Below are positions 46,625 through 57,520 of a DNA stretch of 64,000 nucleotides, piece by piece. Under the pieces are notes generated by a model. That model was not told where the DNA came from, made no database searches, and worked only from the letters and a program-made list of their open reading frames with translations. The DNA lies in NCBI RefSeq assembly GCF_030294985.1, contig NZ_AP024718.1, positions 1,751,001 through 1,815,000 of the forward strand, read 5' to 3'. This stretch comes from Methylomarinovum tepidoasis. GTDB taxonomy: Bacteria > Pseudomonadota > Gammaproteobacteria > Methylococcales > Methylothermaceae. The translations under genes and the position numbers were made by a program. Position 1 is the first letter of the stretch. The number at the start of each line of letters is the position of its first letter.

Positions 46625-47539
46625 ATGAGCGCCGCATTCGATCACCTCCACACCATCCGGGACTTCATCCGTTGGGGGGCGAGCCGCTTCAACGCCGTCG
46701 GCCTGCACTTCGGACACGGGACCGACAACGCCCTGGACGAGGCCGCCGCCCTGGTGCTCCACAGTCTGCACCTGCCCTACGATCTGCCGGACTTCTATCT
46801 CGAGGCCCGTCTCACCCCGGAGGAGAAACGCCAGCTGGCGGACATTCTCGACCGCCGCATCGAAACCCGCAAGCCCGCCGCCTATCTCACTCACGAAGCC
46901 CTGTTTTGCGGTCTATCCTTCTACGTGGACGAGCGGGTGCTGGTGCCGCGCTCACCCATCGCGGAGCTGATCGAACAGCACTTCTCTCCGTGGCTCGACG
47001 GCGTCGGGGTGGATCGCGTCCTTGATCTGTGCACCGGATCCGGATGCATCGCCATCGCCTGTGCCTACGCCTTTCCCGAAGCCCGCGTGGATGCGGTGGA
47101 TCTGTCCGCCGACGCCCTGGAGGTGGCGCGCATCAACGTCCGCCGTCATCATCTGGCGGAGCGGGTCGAGCTGCTCGCTGGCGATCTGTTCGAGCCGCTG
47201 GCAGGGCGCCGTTACCAGCTCATCGTCAGCAATCCCCCTTACGTGGGCCGGGAAGAATGGCGGCAGCTGCCACCGGAATATCACGCCGAACCGAGAATGG
47301 GGCTGGAAAGCGGCCCCGAAGGGCTGGACTGCGTGCTGCGGATTCTGGCCGGGGCCGGGGACCACCTCGCCGACGACGGTATTCTGGTGGTGGAGGTGGG
47401 CGCCAGCGCCGAGGCGCTGCGGCGCCGCTGCCCGCAGGTGCCGTTCCTTTGGATCGAGTTCGAGCGCGGCGGGGAGGGGGTGTTTCTTCTCAGCGCCGAG
47501 CAGGTGCGCCGCCACCGCGACGATTTCAGCAGCGATTGA
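46625..47539 (+). CDS. prmB: 50S ribosomal protein L3 glutamine methyltransferase PrmB
   Basis: 304 residues of the HemK/PrmB family: N-terminal helical domain with [23 protein letters not shown] motif [16 protein letters not shown] near residue 135 and the catalytic [10 protein letters not shown] near 205. FGHGT and the following chorismate synthase gene support PrmB rather than PrmC. It N5-methylates a glutamine of ribosomal protein L3. prmB-aroC is the common gammaproteobacterial order. Confidence 0.93.
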   Translation: MSAAFDHLHTIRDFIRWGASRFNAVGLHFGHGTDNALDEAAALVLHSLHLPYDLPDFYLEARLTPEEKRQLADILDRRIETRKPAAYLTHEALFCGLSFYVDERVLVPRSPIAELIEQHFSPWLDGVGVDRVLDLCTGSGCIAIACAYAFPEARVDAVDLSADALEVARINVRRHHLAERVELLAGDLFEPLAGRRYQLIVSNPPYVGREEWRQLPPEYHAEPRMGLESGPEGLDCVLRILAGAGDHLADDGILVVEVGASAEALRRRCPQVPFLWIEFERGGEGVFLLSAEQVRRHRDDFSSD

Positions 47540-47550
47540 GGATCGAATCC

Positions 47551-48645
47551 ATGTCGGGAAACACTTTTGGCAGACTGTTCACCGTCACCACCTTCGGCGA
47601 AAGCCACGGCCCGGCCCTGGGAGCCATCGTCGACGGTTGCCCGCCGGGGCTGGAACTGACGGAAGCCGACCTGCAGCGGGAGCTCGACCGTCGCCGTCCG
47701 GGCCAGTCGCGCTTTACCACCCAGCGGCGCGAGCCGGACCGGGTCCGGATTCTTTCCGGGGTGTTCGAGGGGCGCACCACCGGCACGCCCATCGGGCTGT
47801 TGATCGAGAATGTGGATCAGCGCTCCAAGGATTATTCCAACATCGCCGACCGCTTCCGTCCCGGCCACGCCGATTACGTCTATACCCAGAAATACGGTTT
47901 CCGCGACTACCGCGGCGGCGGCCGCGCCAGCGCCCGGGAGACAGCGATGCGAGTGGCGGCTGGGGCCATCGCCAAAAAGTATCTGCGCCTGCGCCTGGGG
48001 GTGGAGATCCGCGGCTGTCTGTCCCAGCTTGGTCCCATCGAGCTGGAGCTGGTATCGTGGGAGGCGGTGTCCCAGAATCCCTTCTTCTGCCCGGATCCGG
48101 ACAAGGTCCCGGAACTGGAGCACTTCATGAAGTCCCTCAAGGGGGATTCGGTGGGGGCGAAGGTGACGGTGGTGGCCACCGGCGTGCCGCCGGGGCTGGG
48201 GGAGCCGGTTTTCGACCGCCTCGATGCCGAGCTGGCCCACGCCCTGATGAGCATCAACGCGGTCAAGGGGGTGGAGATCGGCGCCGGTTTCAAGTGTGTC
48301 GATGCCCGCGGCACCGAGTTCCGCGACGAGATGACCCCGGAAGGCTTTCTGAGCAACCACGCCGGCGGCATCCTTGGCGGTATCTCCAGCGGTCAGGACA
48401 TCGTCGCTCACATCGCCCTCAAACCCACCTCCAGCCTGCCGATTCCAGGGCGCGGCATCGACGTTCACGGCCGGCCGGTGGAAGTGGTCACCAAGGGGCG
48501 GCACGATCCCTGTGTCGGCATCCGCGCCGTTCCCATCGCCGAGGCCATGACGGCCATCGTGCTGATGGACCATTATTTGCGCCACCGGGCCCAGAATCTC
48601 GACGTGACCCCGCCGCTGGCGCCGATTCCGGGAGCGGCCGACTGA
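47551..48645 (+). CDS. aroC: Chorismate synthase AroC
   Basis: 364 residues from ATG 47551, eleven bases after prmB. Signature motifs: [18 protein letters not shown] at the N-terminus, [20 protein letters not shown] near residue 103 (key part RPGHADYTYxxKYG with Val for Thr), GGRASARET and the FMN-site [11 protein letters not shown] near 271. It makes chorismate from EPSP, the last common step of aromatic synthesis. Confidence 0.96.
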   Translation: MSGNTFGRLFTVTTFGESHGPALGAIVDGCPPGLELTEADLQRELDRRRPGQSRFTTQRREPDRVRILSGVFEGRTTGTPIGLLIENVDQRSKDYSNIADRFRPGHADYVYTQKYGFRDYRGGGRASARETAMRVAAGAIAKKYLRLRLGVEIRGCLSQLGPIELELVSWEAVSQNPFFCPDPDKVPELEHFMKSLKGDSVGAKVTVVATGVPPGLGEPVFDRLDAELAHALMSINAVKGVEIGAGFKCVDARGTEFRDEMTPEGFLSNHAGGILGGISSGQDIVAHIALKPTSSLPIPGRGIDVHGRPVEVVTKGRHDPCVGIRAVPIAEAMTAIVLMDHYLRHRAQNLDVTPPLAPIPGAAD

Positions 48646-48723
48646 TTTCCCGTCCGAAGATGCGGCTGCCGGGTATGCCCCGGAACCCGTATCCGTCAGC
48701 CACCGGCGCATGAGGTCCGTCTG

Positions 48724-49875
48724 GTGCGAAAGGATTCCAGGAGCGCTGCGGTTCCCTATGCCCGGCTGGCGGCGTTCTACTTCTTCTATTTCGCCTCCCT
48801 GGGGGCGCTTCTGCCCTACTGGAGCCTGTATCTGCGCGATCTGGGCCTGAAGCCGCTGCAGATCGGTACGGTCATGGCGTTGCTGTCGGCTACCAAGGTC
48901 GCCGCCCCCAATTTTCTGGGTTGGATCGCCGACCATACCGGGCGGCGGATTCCCTGGGTGCGGGTGGCCTGTCTGCTGGCGGCGACGTTCTTCCTGCCGT
49001 TCCTGTATCTGCGCGACTATCCGAAGTTGCTGGCGGCGACGCTGGCCTTCGGCTTTTGCTGGAGTGCGGCGTTGTCCCAGTTCGAGGCGGTGACCTTGGC
49101 GCATCTGCACGACCGCATCGACCGCTATCCGTGGGTACGGTTGTGGGGGTCGGTGGGGTTCATCGTCGCTGTCCTGGCGCTGGGGATGGTGCTGGACCGC
49201 TACGGCACCGGGCTGCTGCCCCGGGTGGTGGCGGGGATTCTGGGACTGATCTGGCTCAGCACCCAGGTGGTGCCGGAACCGCCGCCCCCGCTCCAGGCCC
49301 ACCACGAGCCCTGGGGGCGGTTGCTGTGGCGCCTTAAGGTGCTGGCGTTTCTGGTGGTGATCTTCCTGGTCCAGGTCGCCCACGGTCCCTATTACGTCTT
49401 TTATTCCCTCCATCTTCAGGCCCACGGCTATTCGGGCGCCCTGATCGGTGGGCTGTGGACCCTGGGGGTGGTGGCGGAAATCGCCCTGTTCCTGATCTTT
49501 CCCTGGCTGCTGCGCTGGTTGCCGCTGCGCGGGTTGTGGCTGGCGAGCATCGCCCTGGGAGCGCTGCGCTGGCACCTGATCGGACACTATCCCCAGGATC
49601 TTGTCGTTCTGGCTGTGGCCCAGACGCTGCATGCGGCCACCTTCGCCGTCAACCATGCGGTGGCGATGCAGCTGTTGCGCCGGTTCTTCGGTCCCCGGCA
49701 TCAGGGCAAGGGGCAGGCGCTCTACAGCAGCCTCAGCTTCGGCCTCGGCAGCATGACCGGCAGCTATCTGGCCGGGTTGTACTGGCAGTCTTGGGGGGCG
49801 GCATGGGTGTTCGACGCCGCCGCCGGGGTCAGCCTGTTGGCCTGCCTGATCGCCCTGCCGGTCAGGACCCGTTGA
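48724..49875 (+). CDS. MFS transporter, MFS_1-like / HcaT-type
   Basis: 383 residues from GTG 48724 with about twelve hydrophobic helices. N-terminal FYFFYFASLGALLPYWSLYL and the loop FLGWIADHTGRR are those of the MFS_1-like/3-phenylpropionate permease (HcaT) group. Substrate not deducible; no catabolic genes sit alongside. 78 bases separate it from aroC. The 3' end overlaps nhaD by 14 bases (convergent). Confidence 0.85.
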   Translation: MRKDSRSAAVPYARLAAFYFFYFASLGALLPYWSLYLRDLGLKPLQIGTVMALLSATKVAAPNFLGWIADHTGRRIPWVRVACLLAATFFLPFLYLRDYPKLLAATLAFGFCWSAALSQFEAVTLAHLHDRIDRYPWVRLWGSVGFIVAVLALGMVLDRYGTGLLPRVVAGILGLIWLSTQVVPEPPPPLQAHHEPWGRLLWRLKVLAFLVVIFLVQVAHGPYYVFYSLHLQAHGYSGALIGGLWTLGVVAEIALFLIFPWLLRWLPLRGLWLASIALGALRWHLIGHYPQDLVVLAVAQTLHAATFAVNHAVAMQLLRRFFGPRHQGKGQALYSSLSFGLGSMTGSYLAGLYWQSWGAAWVFDAAAGVSLLACLIALPVRTR

Positions 49876-51220
49876 GCAGGTAGTGCGCCACGATACTGGC
49901 GGCGTAGCCCAGCGCGATCACCGGACTCCAGCGCAGATGCAGCAGGGAGGTGTAGTAGGCGCGCGCCTGCCCCAGCATCGCCACCCCTGCGGCCGAGCCC
50001 ACCGCCAGCATCGAACCGCCGACCCCGGCGGTCAGCGTCACCAGTTGCCACTGGAACACGTCCATCTCAGGCTCCATCTGCAGCACCGCCAGCATCACCG
50101 GAACGTTGTCCACCACCGCCGACAGGAAGCCTACCAGAATGTTGGCGATGCCGGGGCCCAGGTCGGTATAGATCTTTTCCGAAGCCAGGGCCAGGTAGCC
50201 GAGATACCGCAGGCCGCCGACCGCGAACACCACCCCGAAGAAGAACAACAAGGTGTCCCATTCCACCGTGCGCATTTGATGGAAGATGTCGAAGCTCTTG
50301 TCCGGATGGCGCCGTTCCATGTGATAAGCGTAGAACATCAGCAACGCCAGGCCCGCCATCATGCCCAGGTAAGGGGGCAGCTCGAACACCTGCTCGAATA
50401 CCACGGCGATGAGGATGGTCGTGAAGAACAAGGTCAGGATGATCCAGGTGCCCCGTTTGGTGCCCAGTTCGCACACTTCCGGGTAAGGGGGGATCCCTCT
50501 GGGGATGGCCCAGTGGAGGCACAGCGCCGGTACCAGAAAATTCATCAGCGCCGGCAGGAACAGGGGAAAGAACTGGACGAAGTCCAGTTTGTCCTGCTGC
50601 CACACCATCAGGGTGGTGATGTCGCCGAAGGGGCTGAAAGCGCCGCCGGCGTTGGAGGCGATCACCGCGCTCAGGCAGGTGAGGGCGATGAAGCGGGGGT
50701 TGTCGCGGCCGATCATCAAGGTCACGGTGGCGACGATCAGGGCTGTGGTCAGGTTGTTGACCACGGTGGAGAGCAGGAAGCTGATCCAGCCGAGCATCCA
50801 GAACAGGCTGCGGTAATCGATCCGGCGCGAGGCGATGCGGCAGCACAGCATTTTGAACAGGCCGCGTTCGTCCAGCAGGTTGACGTAAACGGTGGCCACC
50901 AGCAGGAACAGGAACAGCTCGGCGTATTCCACCAGCTCGGCGCGCAGGACGTACTTGGCCCGGTCCGGCAGAATCCCCAGATGCCTGTCGAGCAGGGAGA
51001 TAAGCACCCAGATGACCGCCGCCGCCAGCAGGATGGGCTTGGATTTGCGCAGTTCCAGCACGTCCTCGAGCATGACCAGGACGTAGGCGAGCACGAAGAC
51101 GCCGACGCAGGCCAGGGCGACTGGATGGTCCACTAGCGGCGTTTTCAGGGGAGGCATGTCATGGGTGGCCCAGGCCAGGGAGGGAATGCACAGCGACAGC
51201 AGGAGGGAAAAACGCGACAT
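49862..51220 (-). CDS. nhaD: Sodium:proton antiporter NhaD
   Basis: 452 residues: signal-like first helix, then about twelve helices of the ion-transporter superfamily. NhaD features are LSTVVNNLTTALIVATVTLM, IASNAGGAFSPFGDITTLMVW and the second repeat FLSAVVDNVPVMLAVLQM. It exchanges cytoplasmic Na+ or Li+ for protons, useful in saline or alkaline habitats. Transcribed divergently from slt across an 82-base gap. Confidence 0.92.
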   Translation of the reverse strand: MSRFSLLLSLCIPSLAWATHDMPPLKTPLVDHPVALACVGVFVLAYVLVMLEDVLELRKSKPILLAAAVIWVLISLLDRHLGILPDRAKYVLRAELVEYAELFLFLLVATVYVNLLDERGLFKMLCCRIASRRIDYRSLFWMLGWISFLLSTVVNNLTTALIVATVTLMIGRDNPRFIALTCLSAVIASNAGGAFSPFGDITTLMVWQQDKLDFVQFFPLFLPALMNFLVPALCLHWAIPRGIPPYPEVCELGTKRGTWIILTLFFTTILIAVVFEQVFELPPYLGMMAGLALLMFYAYHMERRHPDKSFDIFHQMRTVEWDTLLFFFGVVFAVGGLRYLGYLALASEKIYTDLGPGIANILVGFLSAVVDNVPVMLAVLQMEPEMDVFQWQLVTLTAGVGGSMLAVGSAAGVAMLGQARAYYTSLLHLRWSPVIALGYAASIVAHYLLNGS

Positions 51221-51302
51221 CGGATGAACTCCTGATTGTTATTGACGACATTCCTGGCGGAGATTGCCCTATATTATATGAAGTGGATAGGGGATAACGG
51301 CG

Positions 51303-53243
51303 ATGCGTATTTTGATCGTCTGGCTGCTGGCCGGCGTGGTGGGCGTAGCGGTGGCGGCTACGGCGCCGGATCCCCGGCGTGCCCGTTTCCTTCAGGCGGA
51401 AAAAGCCCTGGCGGGCGGGAAGATCGAGCGATTCCGTCAGATCATGTCCCAGCTGGCGGATTATCCCCTGGTCCCTTATCTGTGGGCCCGCCATTACCGC
51501 CGCAGCCCCGAACCTGTGGCCGAGGTCGAAGATTTCCTGCAACGTTACCGCCAGACGCCTTACGCCCGGCCGGTGCGCATCGCCCTGCTGAAACACCTGG
51601 CCGAAGCAGGACGGTGGGGTGACTTTTTGCGTCTTTACCGCGATCCGGGCGTTCCGGCCCTGGCGTGCCACAGGGCCTGGGCCCTGTATCGGGTGGGGAA
51701 AGCCGATGCTGCCTGGAAAGCGGCGCGTGCGCTCTGGCTGGCGGGGCGTTCCCAGCCCAGGGCTTGCGACCGGGTGTTCGCCCTGTGGCGCGGCAAGGGC
51801 AAAATCACGCCAACGTTGATCGAACAGCGTTTTCGCCTGGCGCTGACGGAAAACCATCCGCAGCTGGCCGCTTATCTGGCGCGGCAATTGCCCGGAAAGC
51901 GGCGGCGACGGGCCGAATTCTGGTTCCAGGTCCACCGGGATCCGGCCCGCTTCGTCTGCCGGCCGTGGCCCAAAGTCTGGCGCCGGGATGGGGAAATCTT
52001 CGTCCACGGCCTCAAGCGTCTGGCAAGACGCGATCTGCCCCAGGCCCTGGCGTGGTGGCGGGAAGCGGGAGAGATGTTCCCCCTGACCGCCGCCCAGCGT
52101 CACGAGGTGATGCGTGTCTTGGGATTGCGTCTGGCTTGGCGTCACGATCCCCGTGCCTGGAAGTGGCTGGCGGCGTTGCCCGATACCGCCAGCGATGCCG
52201 ACGTGGCCGCCTGGCGGGTACGCAGCGCCTTGCGGCATCAACGTTGGCGGCAGGTGGCGGAGGCCTTGAAGCGCCTGCCGCAGGCGTTGCGGGTGACGCC
52301 GCACTGGCGCTACTGGGAGGCGCGGGTGCAGGAACGGGTCCAGAGCAAAGAAGCCGCCGTGCCGCTCTATCGCACCACCGCCCAGTCGGCCGACTTCTAC
52401 GGCTTTCTCGCCGCCGACCGCCTGGGACGGGACTATGCCATCGATCATCGTCCCATCGCCCCTTCCGAAGCGGCGTTGGCGACACTGCGACGCAGCCGTT
52501 CGCTGGCGGCGGTGCGGGAATTTCTCGCCCTCGACCGCTATTGGGACGCGCGGCGGGAGTGGTGGTACCTGCTCCGGTACGCCGATCACGATACCTTGCT
52601 GGCGGCCGCCCGGGTGGCGCAGGAAATGGGATGGTCGCAGATGGCGATCGTCGCCGCCGCCCGGGCCGACCACTGGGACGACCTGGAGATCCGCTTTCCC
52701 CTCCGATTCCTGGCGCAGGTACGCCGTTACGCCGGCACGCAACGGCTCGATCCGGCCTACGTCTACGGCATCATCCGTCGGGAAAGCGCCTTCGACGTCC
52801 GGGCCCGCTCGGGTGCAGGAGCGCGCGGCCTGATGCAGCTGATGCCGGCGACCGCGCGGCGGGTCGCCAGGCGTCTCGATGAGCGGCTGCCTTCCCTGCG
52901 GCGTCTGGAGCGGCCCGAAACCAACATCCGTTACGGTACCGCCTATTTCCGCAGCCTGCTGGAACGCTTCGGGGGGCATTTCGTGCTTGCCACCGCCGCC
53001 TACAACGCCGGTCCCCACCGGGTCGAGCGCTGGTTGCCGGTGCGAACGCTGCCCGCCGACATCTGGATCGAGACCCTCTCTTTCCGCGAGACCCGCCGTT
53101 ACGTCCGCGCCGTGCTCGCCTACGCGATGATCTATCAGAAACGCCTGGGCGAAAACCGGCGCCGTCTCAGCGATTACGCGACGCCGGTCCCGGGCCGTCC
53201 CCGGCCGGAGGCGCCGCCTCCAGCGCGCTGCCCTGCCGATTAG
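51303..53243 (+). CDS. slt: Soluble lytic murein transglycosylase (Slt70-like)
   Basis: 646 residues with a signal peptide (RILIVWLLAGVVGVAVAATA). A long superhelical domain (about 25-460) of Slt-type repeats precedes the catalytic lysozyme-like domain: IIRRESAFDVRARSGAGARGL (catalytic Glu in RRESAF near residue 494), LMQLMPATAR and TAAYNAGPHRV. It cleaves peptidoglycan to anhydromuropeptides in the periplasm. Length and order match E. coli Slt70. Confidence 0.94.
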   Translation: MRILIVWLLAGVVGVAVAATAPDPRRARFLQAEKALAGGKIERFRQIMSQLADYPLVPYLWARHYRRSPEPVAEVEDFLQRYRQTPYARPVRIALLKHLAEAGRWGDFLRLYRDPGVPALACHRAWALYRVGKADAAWKAARALWLAGRSQPRACDRVFALWRGKGKITPTLIEQRFRLALTENHPQLAAYLARQLPGKRRRRAEFWFQVHRDPARFVCRPWPKVWRRDGEIFVHGLKRLARRDLPQALAWWREAGEMFPLTAAQRHEVMRVLGLRLAWRHDPRAWKWLAALPDTASDADVAAWRVRSALRHQRWRQVAEALKRLPQALRVTPHWRYWEARVQERVQSKEAAVPLYRTTAQSADFYGFLAADRLGRDYAIDHRPIAPSEAALATLRRSRSLAAVREFLALDRYWDARREWWYLLRYADHDTLLAAARVAQEMGWSQMAIVAAARADHWDDLEIRFPLRFLAQVRRYAGTQRLDPAYVYGIIRRESAFDVRARSGAGARGLMQLMPATARRVARRLDERLPSLRRLERPETNIRYGTAYFRSLLERFGGHFVLATAAYNAGPHRVERWLPVRTLPADIWIETLSFRETRRYVRAVLAYAMIYQKRLGENRRRLSDYATPVPGRPRPEAPPPARCPAD

Positions 53244-53304
53244 AATTTATCCGCCATCTGTTGGATAATAGCGGGCCGTATTTTTCATGGACTGGCCTGG
53301 TTTC

Positions 53305-53823
53305 ATGCAGCAAAAACAAAGCCGTTACGATTACGAGGATCTGATCCGCTGTGGGCACGGCGAACTGTTCGGCCCCGGCAACGCCCGCCTGCCGTTGCCG
53401 CCGATGTTGATGTTCGACCGTATCACCCATATCAGCGACGAGGGGGGAAGGTTCGGCAAGGGGGAGATCGTGGCCGAACTCGACATCAAACCCGATCTGT
53501 GGTTCTTTCAATGCCATTTCGAATCCGACCCGGTGATGCCCGGGTGTCTGGGGCTCGACGCCATGTGGCAGCTGGTGGGTTTTTTCCTCGGCTGGATGGG
53601 GGCCCCGGGACGCGGCCGCGCCCTGGGCGCCGGCGAGGTCAAGTTCCGCGGCCAGGTATTGCCCCACCACAAGCAAGTGATCTACCGCATCGACCTCAAG
53701 CGGGTCGTGCTGCGCAAGCTGGTGATGGGCATCGCGGACGCTACCCTGGAATGCGACGGCAGGACCTTGTACGAGGCCAGCGATCTTCGGGTTGGACTGT
53801 TCACATCGACGGAGGGGTTTTGA
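53305..53823 (+). CDS. fabA: 3-hydroxydecanoyl-ACP dehydratase/isomerase FabA
   Basis: 172 residues from ATG 53305, matching the E. coli N-terminus ([19 protein letters not shown]); an ATG six codons upstream is possible. Active-site His in [15 protein letters not shown] and Asp in CLGLDAMWQ, plus [17 protein letters not shown]. It dehydrates and isomerises the C10 intermediate, the branch point to unsaturated fatty acids. fabB follows after two bases, so an operon. Confidence 0.96.
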   Translation: MQQKQSRYDYEDLIRCGHGELFGPGNARLPLPPMLMFDRITHISDEGGRFGKGEIVAELDIKPDLWFFQCHFESDPVMPGCLGLDAMWQLVGFFLGWMGAPGRGRALGAGEVKFRGQVLPHHKQVIYRIDLKRVVLRKLVMGIADATLECDGRTLYEASDLRVGLFTSTEGF

Positions 53824-53825
53824 GC

Positions 53826-55043
53826 ATGAGACGGGTGGTCGTTACCGGTTTTGGCATCGTTTCCAGCATTGGCAACAACAAGGACGAGGTGCTCGCCTCC
53901 CTGCGCGAAGGTCGCAGTGGAATCGAGTTTTCCGAGGAATACCGGGATCTGGGGTTGCGCAGCCACGTCTACGGCCCGATCCGGCTCGATCCAGCCGAGC
54001 ATATCGACCGCAAGATCCTGCGTTTCATGGGAGAGGGGGCGGCTTACAACTACATCGCCATGCAGGAGGCCATCGCCGACGCCGGCCTGGAAGCGGGCGA
54101 GGTTTCCAACGAACGCACCGGTTTGGTCATGGGTTCCGGGGGGCCTTCCACCAAGGACATCGTCGAGGCGGCCGACATCCTGCGGGAGAAGGGCATCAAG
54201 CGGGTCGGCCCCTATCGGGTGCCGCGGGTGATGTCGAGCACCCATTCCGCCTGCCTGGCCACGCCGTTCAGGATCAAGGGCGTCAACTACTCCATCAGTT
54301 CCGCCTGTTCCACCAGCGCCCACTGCATCGGTCACGGGGTGGAACTGATCCAGATGGGCAAGCAGGACCGGGTTTTCGCCGGTGGCGGCGAAATGATCCA
54401 CTGGACCTTGACCCTGACCTTCGACGCCATGGGGGCGCTGTCCACCAAGTACAACGACCGGCCCCAGACCGCTTCCCGTCCCTACGACGTCAATCGCGAC
54501 GGTTTCGTGATCTCCGGCGGTGCCGGGGTGGTGGTGCTGGAGGATCTGGAAGTGGCCAAAGCCCGCGGTGCCAGGATCTATGCCGAGGTGGTCGGTTATG
54601 GGGCCACTTCCGACGGTTACGACATGGTCCAGCCTTCCGGCGAGGGGGCGATCCGCTGCATGCGTCAGGCTCTGGCCACCACCGAAGGGAAAATCGATTA
54701 CATCAACGCCCACGGTACTTCCACCCCCGTAGGGGACATCAAGGAGCTGGAGGCGCTGCGCGAAGTCTTCGGTGATGCGGTGCCGCCGGTCAGTTCCACC
54801 AAATCCCTCACCGGCCATGCACTGGGCGGGGCCGGGGTGATGGAGGCGATCTACAGCCTGCTGATGATGGAAAACGGTTTCATCGCTGCTTCCGCCAACA
54901 TCGAAAATCTCGATCCGGGCGCCGAGGGGATTCCCATCGTCCGCGAGCGTATCGACGGGGTGGCGCTGAACACGGTGATGTCCAACAGCTTCGGTTTCGG
55001 TGGCACCAACGCCACCCTGATCCTGCAACGCTATCGGGATTGA
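53826..55043 (+). CDS. fabB: 3-oxoacyl-ACP synthase I FabB
   Basis: 405 residues from ATG 53826. Catalytic triad: Cys in [14 protein letters not shown] near residue 163, His in [12 protein letters not shown] near 298 and His in [12 protein letters not shown] near 333; GFGFGGTN appears as [13 protein letters not shown] at the end. It elongates cis-3-decenoyl-ACP made by FabA. The stop overlaps the ttcA ATG. Confidence 0.96.
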   Translation: MRRVVVTGFGIVSSIGNNKDEVLASLREGRSGIEFSEEYRDLGLRSHVYGPIRLDPAEHIDRKILRFMGEGAAYNYIAMQEAIADAGLEAGEVSNERTGLVMGSGGPSTKDIVEAADILREKGIKRVGPYRVPRVMSSTHSACLATPFRIKGVNYSISSACSTSAHCIGHGVELIQMGKQDRVFAGGGEMIHWTLTLTFDAMGALSTKYNDRPQTASRPYDVNRDGFVISGGAGVVVLEDLEVAKARGARIYAEVVGYGATSDGYDMVQPSGEGAIRCMRQALATTEGKIDYINAHGTSTPVGDIKELEALREVFGDAVPPVSSTKSLTGHALGGAGVMEAIYSLLMMENGFIAASANIENLDPGAEGIPIVRERIDGVALNTVMSNSFGFGGTNATLILQRYRD

Positions 55044-55921
55044 TGCAGGCCGCGCGCAATCCGGCCGATGCCCTGACGGGAAAGCGGCGCTACGAATTCA
55101 ACAAGCTGCAAAAGCGCCTGCGCCGCCAGGTGGGTCAGGCCATCGCCGATTACGCCATGATCCAGGACGGCGACAAGGTGATGGTCTGCGTCTCCGGCGG
55201 TAAGGATTCCTTCACCCTGCTGGAAATTCTCCTCAATCTGCAGCACACCGCGCCGGTTTCCTTCGAGGTTCACGCGGTCAATCTGGATCAAAAGCAGCCC
55301 GGTTTCCCCGCCGACGTTTTGCCGGACTATTTCGAGCGGCGGGGCGTGCCCTATCACATCATCGAGCGCGACACCTACAGCGTGGTCAAGGAAATCGTCC
55401 CCGAGGGCAAGACCACCTGCGGCCTGTGTTCGCGCCTGCGCCGCGGCATTCTTTACGGCTTTGCCGAAGCGCACGGTTTCACCAAAATCGCCCTCGGCCA
55501 CCACCGCGACGACATCCTGGAAACCTTCTTCCTCAACCTGTTCTACGGCGGCCGCCTCAAAGCCATGCCGCCCAAGCTGCTCAGCGACGACAAGAAGCAC
55601 ATCGTCATCCGCCCCCTGGCCTATTGCCGGGAAAGCGACATCGCCGCCTACGCCGAGGCGATGGGGTTCCCCGTCATCCCCTGCAACCTGTGCGGCTCCC
55701 AGGACCACCTGCAGCGTCAGGCCATGAAGGCCATGCTACAGGCCTGGGAGCAGCGCCATCCCGGCCGCCTGGAGACCATCTTCCGGGCGCTGCAGCACGT
55801 CTCCCCCTCGCAGCTGGCCGACCGCGCGCTGTTCGACTTCGTCGGCCTGGAACAGCGGCGTTTAGGCGCCGCTGCGCCCGCAGGGGCGGACGACGCACCG
55901 CTGGACTGGGCCGAATTCTAA
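55043..55921 (+). CDS. ttcA: tRNA 2-thiocytidine biosynthesis protein TtcA
   Basis: 292 residues from ATG 55043 (a TTG one codon earlier would also fit). PP-loop [17 protein letters not shown] near residue 52 binds [16 protein letters not shown] near 130 and CNLCGSQ near 220 supply cysteines for the [4Fe-4S] cluster; [19 protein letters not shown] is family-specific. It thiolates C32 of certain tRNAs. It ends four bases inside the convergent gene. Confidence 0.95.
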   Translation: MQAARNPADALTGKRRYEFNKLQKRLRRQVGQAIADYAMIQDGDKVMVCVSGGKDSFTLLEILLNLQHTAPVSFEVHAVNLDQKQPGFPADVLPDYFERRGVPYHIIERDTYSVVKEIVPEGKTTCGLCSRLRRGILYGFAEAHGFTKIALGHHRDDILETFFLNLFYGGRLKAMPPKLLSDDKKHIVIRPLAYCRESDIAAYAEAMGFPVIPCNLCGSQDHLQRQAMKAMLQAWEQRHPGRLETIFRALQHVSPSQLADRALFDFVGLEQRRLGAAAPAGADDAPLDWAEF

Positions 55922-56229
55922 TCGGCTCCGGCGACCATGAATTGTTGCACCCGGTTGACCTTTTCCTCGAAAGGCTTTTCTCCGTCGCCGGCGCTGACGA
56001 TTTTGAGCACCCCGTACAGACGCGGCCGGCCGGCCTGATGCAGGGTCTGGTGGCAGGCGCGGATGGCTGTCATCACCGTGTCCCAGTCGCCTTCGATGTT
56101 GGTGCCCATGGCATGCAGTTCCACGTGCAGGCCGTGTTCGAGGAGGATCTGCTGACAGCGGGCGATGTCGCGGGCCAGATGCGGATCGCCGCCGATGGGG
56201 ACGATGGAAAATTCCACTTGGATTTGCAT
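55918..56229 (-). CDS. MTH1187/YkoF family thiamine-binding-type protein
   Basis: 103 residues with the small ferredoxin-like fold of family PF01910: [39 protein letters not shown] and KFEEKVNRV-like end ([15 protein letters not shown]). Members bind thiamine or hydroxymethylpyrimidine and often accompany thiamine transporters; none is present here, so the role is open. Divergent from the SAM hydroxide adenosyltransferase gene (70 bases between starts). Confidence 0.85.
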   Translation of the reverse strand: MQIQVEFSIVPIGGDPHLARDIARCQQILLEHGLHVELHAMGTNIEGDWDTVMTAIRACHQTLHQAGRPRLYGVLKIVSAGDGEKPFEEKVNRVQQFMVAGAD

Positions 56230-56299
56230 GGGGCGTCTCCATGAATGGGATCGTCGCTATCATAATCCCCTCACCCACGGAAAGACAGGAACGCACGCC

Positions 56300-57028
56300 A
56301 TGATCGTGATGTTCACCGATTTCGGCTGCCACGGTCCCTATCTGGGCCAGATGGAGGCCGTGCTGCGGCGTCAGGCCCCCGGCATCGACGTCATCGACCT
56401 GGTCAATGACGCCCCGTGCACCGACCCCAGACACAGCGCCTATCTGCTCGCCGCCCTGGCGCGCTGGTGGCCCGCAGGGACGGTATTCCTGGCCGTGGTC
56501 GATCCCGGCGTCGGGGGCAGGCGCCGCCCGGTGGTGCTGGAGGCCGACGGCAGATGGTTCGTCGGGCCGGACAACGGGTTGTTCAACACCGTGGCGGTGC
56601 AGCATAGCGAGCCTGTGAACTGGTTCGAGATCGTCTGGCGTCCGCCACAGCTGTCGGCCAGTTTTCACGGTCGCGATCTGTTCGCCCCGGTGGCTGCGGC
56701 TCTTGCCTGCGGCAAAGCGGAAGGGATGCTGCGACCCTGGCAGGGACCGGATCTGAGCGCCTGGCCGGTGGACCTGGCGGAGGTCGTCTATCTCGATCAT
56801 TACGGCAACGCCTTCACCGGCCTGACCTTCCGCCACGACTGGGAGGGACGCGTCCTGCGGGTGGGCGGCCGCCAAATCCCCCAGGCCGGGACCTTCAGCG
56901 AGGTTCCCGAAGGGGAGGCCTTCTGGTACTGCAATTCCATGGGATTGGTGGAGATCGCCGTCAACCGCGGTAGCGCCGCCCAAGCACTGGGACTGGCCAT
57001 CGGCACGCCGGTCGCCCTGACTGCCTGA
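56300..57028 (+). CDS. SAM hydroxide adenosyltransferase (DUF62 family)
   Basis: 242 residues from ATG 56300. FTDFGCHGPYLGQMEAVL at the N-terminus, VFLAVVDPGVGGRRRPVVLE near residue 66, FVGPDNGLFN near 88, SFHGRDLFAPVAAALA near 119 and a C-terminal beta domain with YLDHYGNAFTGL. This is the DUF62/duf-62 SAM:hydroxide adenosyltransferase family that splits SAM to adenosine and methionine. Physiological reason unclear in most bacteria. Confidence 0.9.
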   Translation: MIVMFTDFGCHGPYLGQMEAVLRRQAPGIDVIDLVNDAPCTDPRHSAYLLAALARWWPAGTVFLAVVDPGVGGRRRPVVLEADGRWFVGPDNGLFNTVAVQHSEPVNWFEIVWRPPQLSASFHGRDLFAPVAAALACGKAEGMLRPWQGPDLSAWPVDLAEVVYLDHYGNAFTGLTFRHDWEGRVLRVGGRQIPQAGTFSEVPEGEAFWYCNSMGLVEIAVNRGSAAQALGLAIGTPVALTA

Positions 57029-57040
57029 CAAAACTTATCT

Positions 57041-57349
57041 TCATGTTTTCATACCAAGGCATTGAAAGAATTGGGGATACAGAAGCGGAACCACTGCGGC
57101 AACGCATCCCCAACGGGAACGATTCCTGGTGGTCAGGACGGGGTCTGGGTCCTCCGTGACAGGCAGGAAGATCCGGTCCAGCAATGCTTCTTCACGCCCT
57201 AGGGCATGAAGCGTCCAATGCCAGCCGATGCGGGCATAACTTAAACCCTGCCGCCAATGGGGATCGACCCGTCGGCGCAGGCCGGCCTCATGGACTTTGA
57301 CCCCCTGGCAAATCAGGATCCAGGTGGCCACGGCCATCACGAAGCACAA
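57041..57349 (-). pseudogene. Transposase relic, C-terminal part (IS4-like)
   Basis: The readable stretch MAVATWILICQGVKVHEAGLRRRVDPHW (key parts TWILICQGVKV and GLRRRVDPHW) followed by RGLSYARIGWHWTLH-like sequence and LPVTEDPDPVLTTRNRS resembles the C-terminal end of IS4-group transposases. Upstream, in another frame, a short start MHNTPAKMHDMVIALLKQAG (57362-57421 area) may be the other end of the same gene after an internal deletion. No catalytic residues remain. The rest of 57029-57520 holds no gene I can support. Confidence 0.5.
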
Positions 57350-57520
57350 CCGTAAAAATTCCCGCTTGCTTCAACAGTGCAATCACCATATCGTGCATCT
57401 TTGCGGGGGTGTTGTGCATGGCGCCTCACCGTTTGATCGGTCTCAAACTATGAGGAGCCTACAGCACCTCTGCTCACTCTGTGAGTTTTGTCAAGCAGTC
57501 AGGGGTCGTGGGTGTGCAAC

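Noticed and set aside
47281-49701. 806-codon minus-strand frame opposite prmB, aroC and the MFS gene
   Set aside because: Gln/His/Arg-rich composition typical of antisense to GC-rich genes; the plus strand carries clear families.
57433-57446. TTGATCGGTCTCAA upstream of the KAP gene as a second FNR-like box
   Set aside because: One half-site is off consensus and no acceptable -10 element lies at the class II distance; the match is likely chance.
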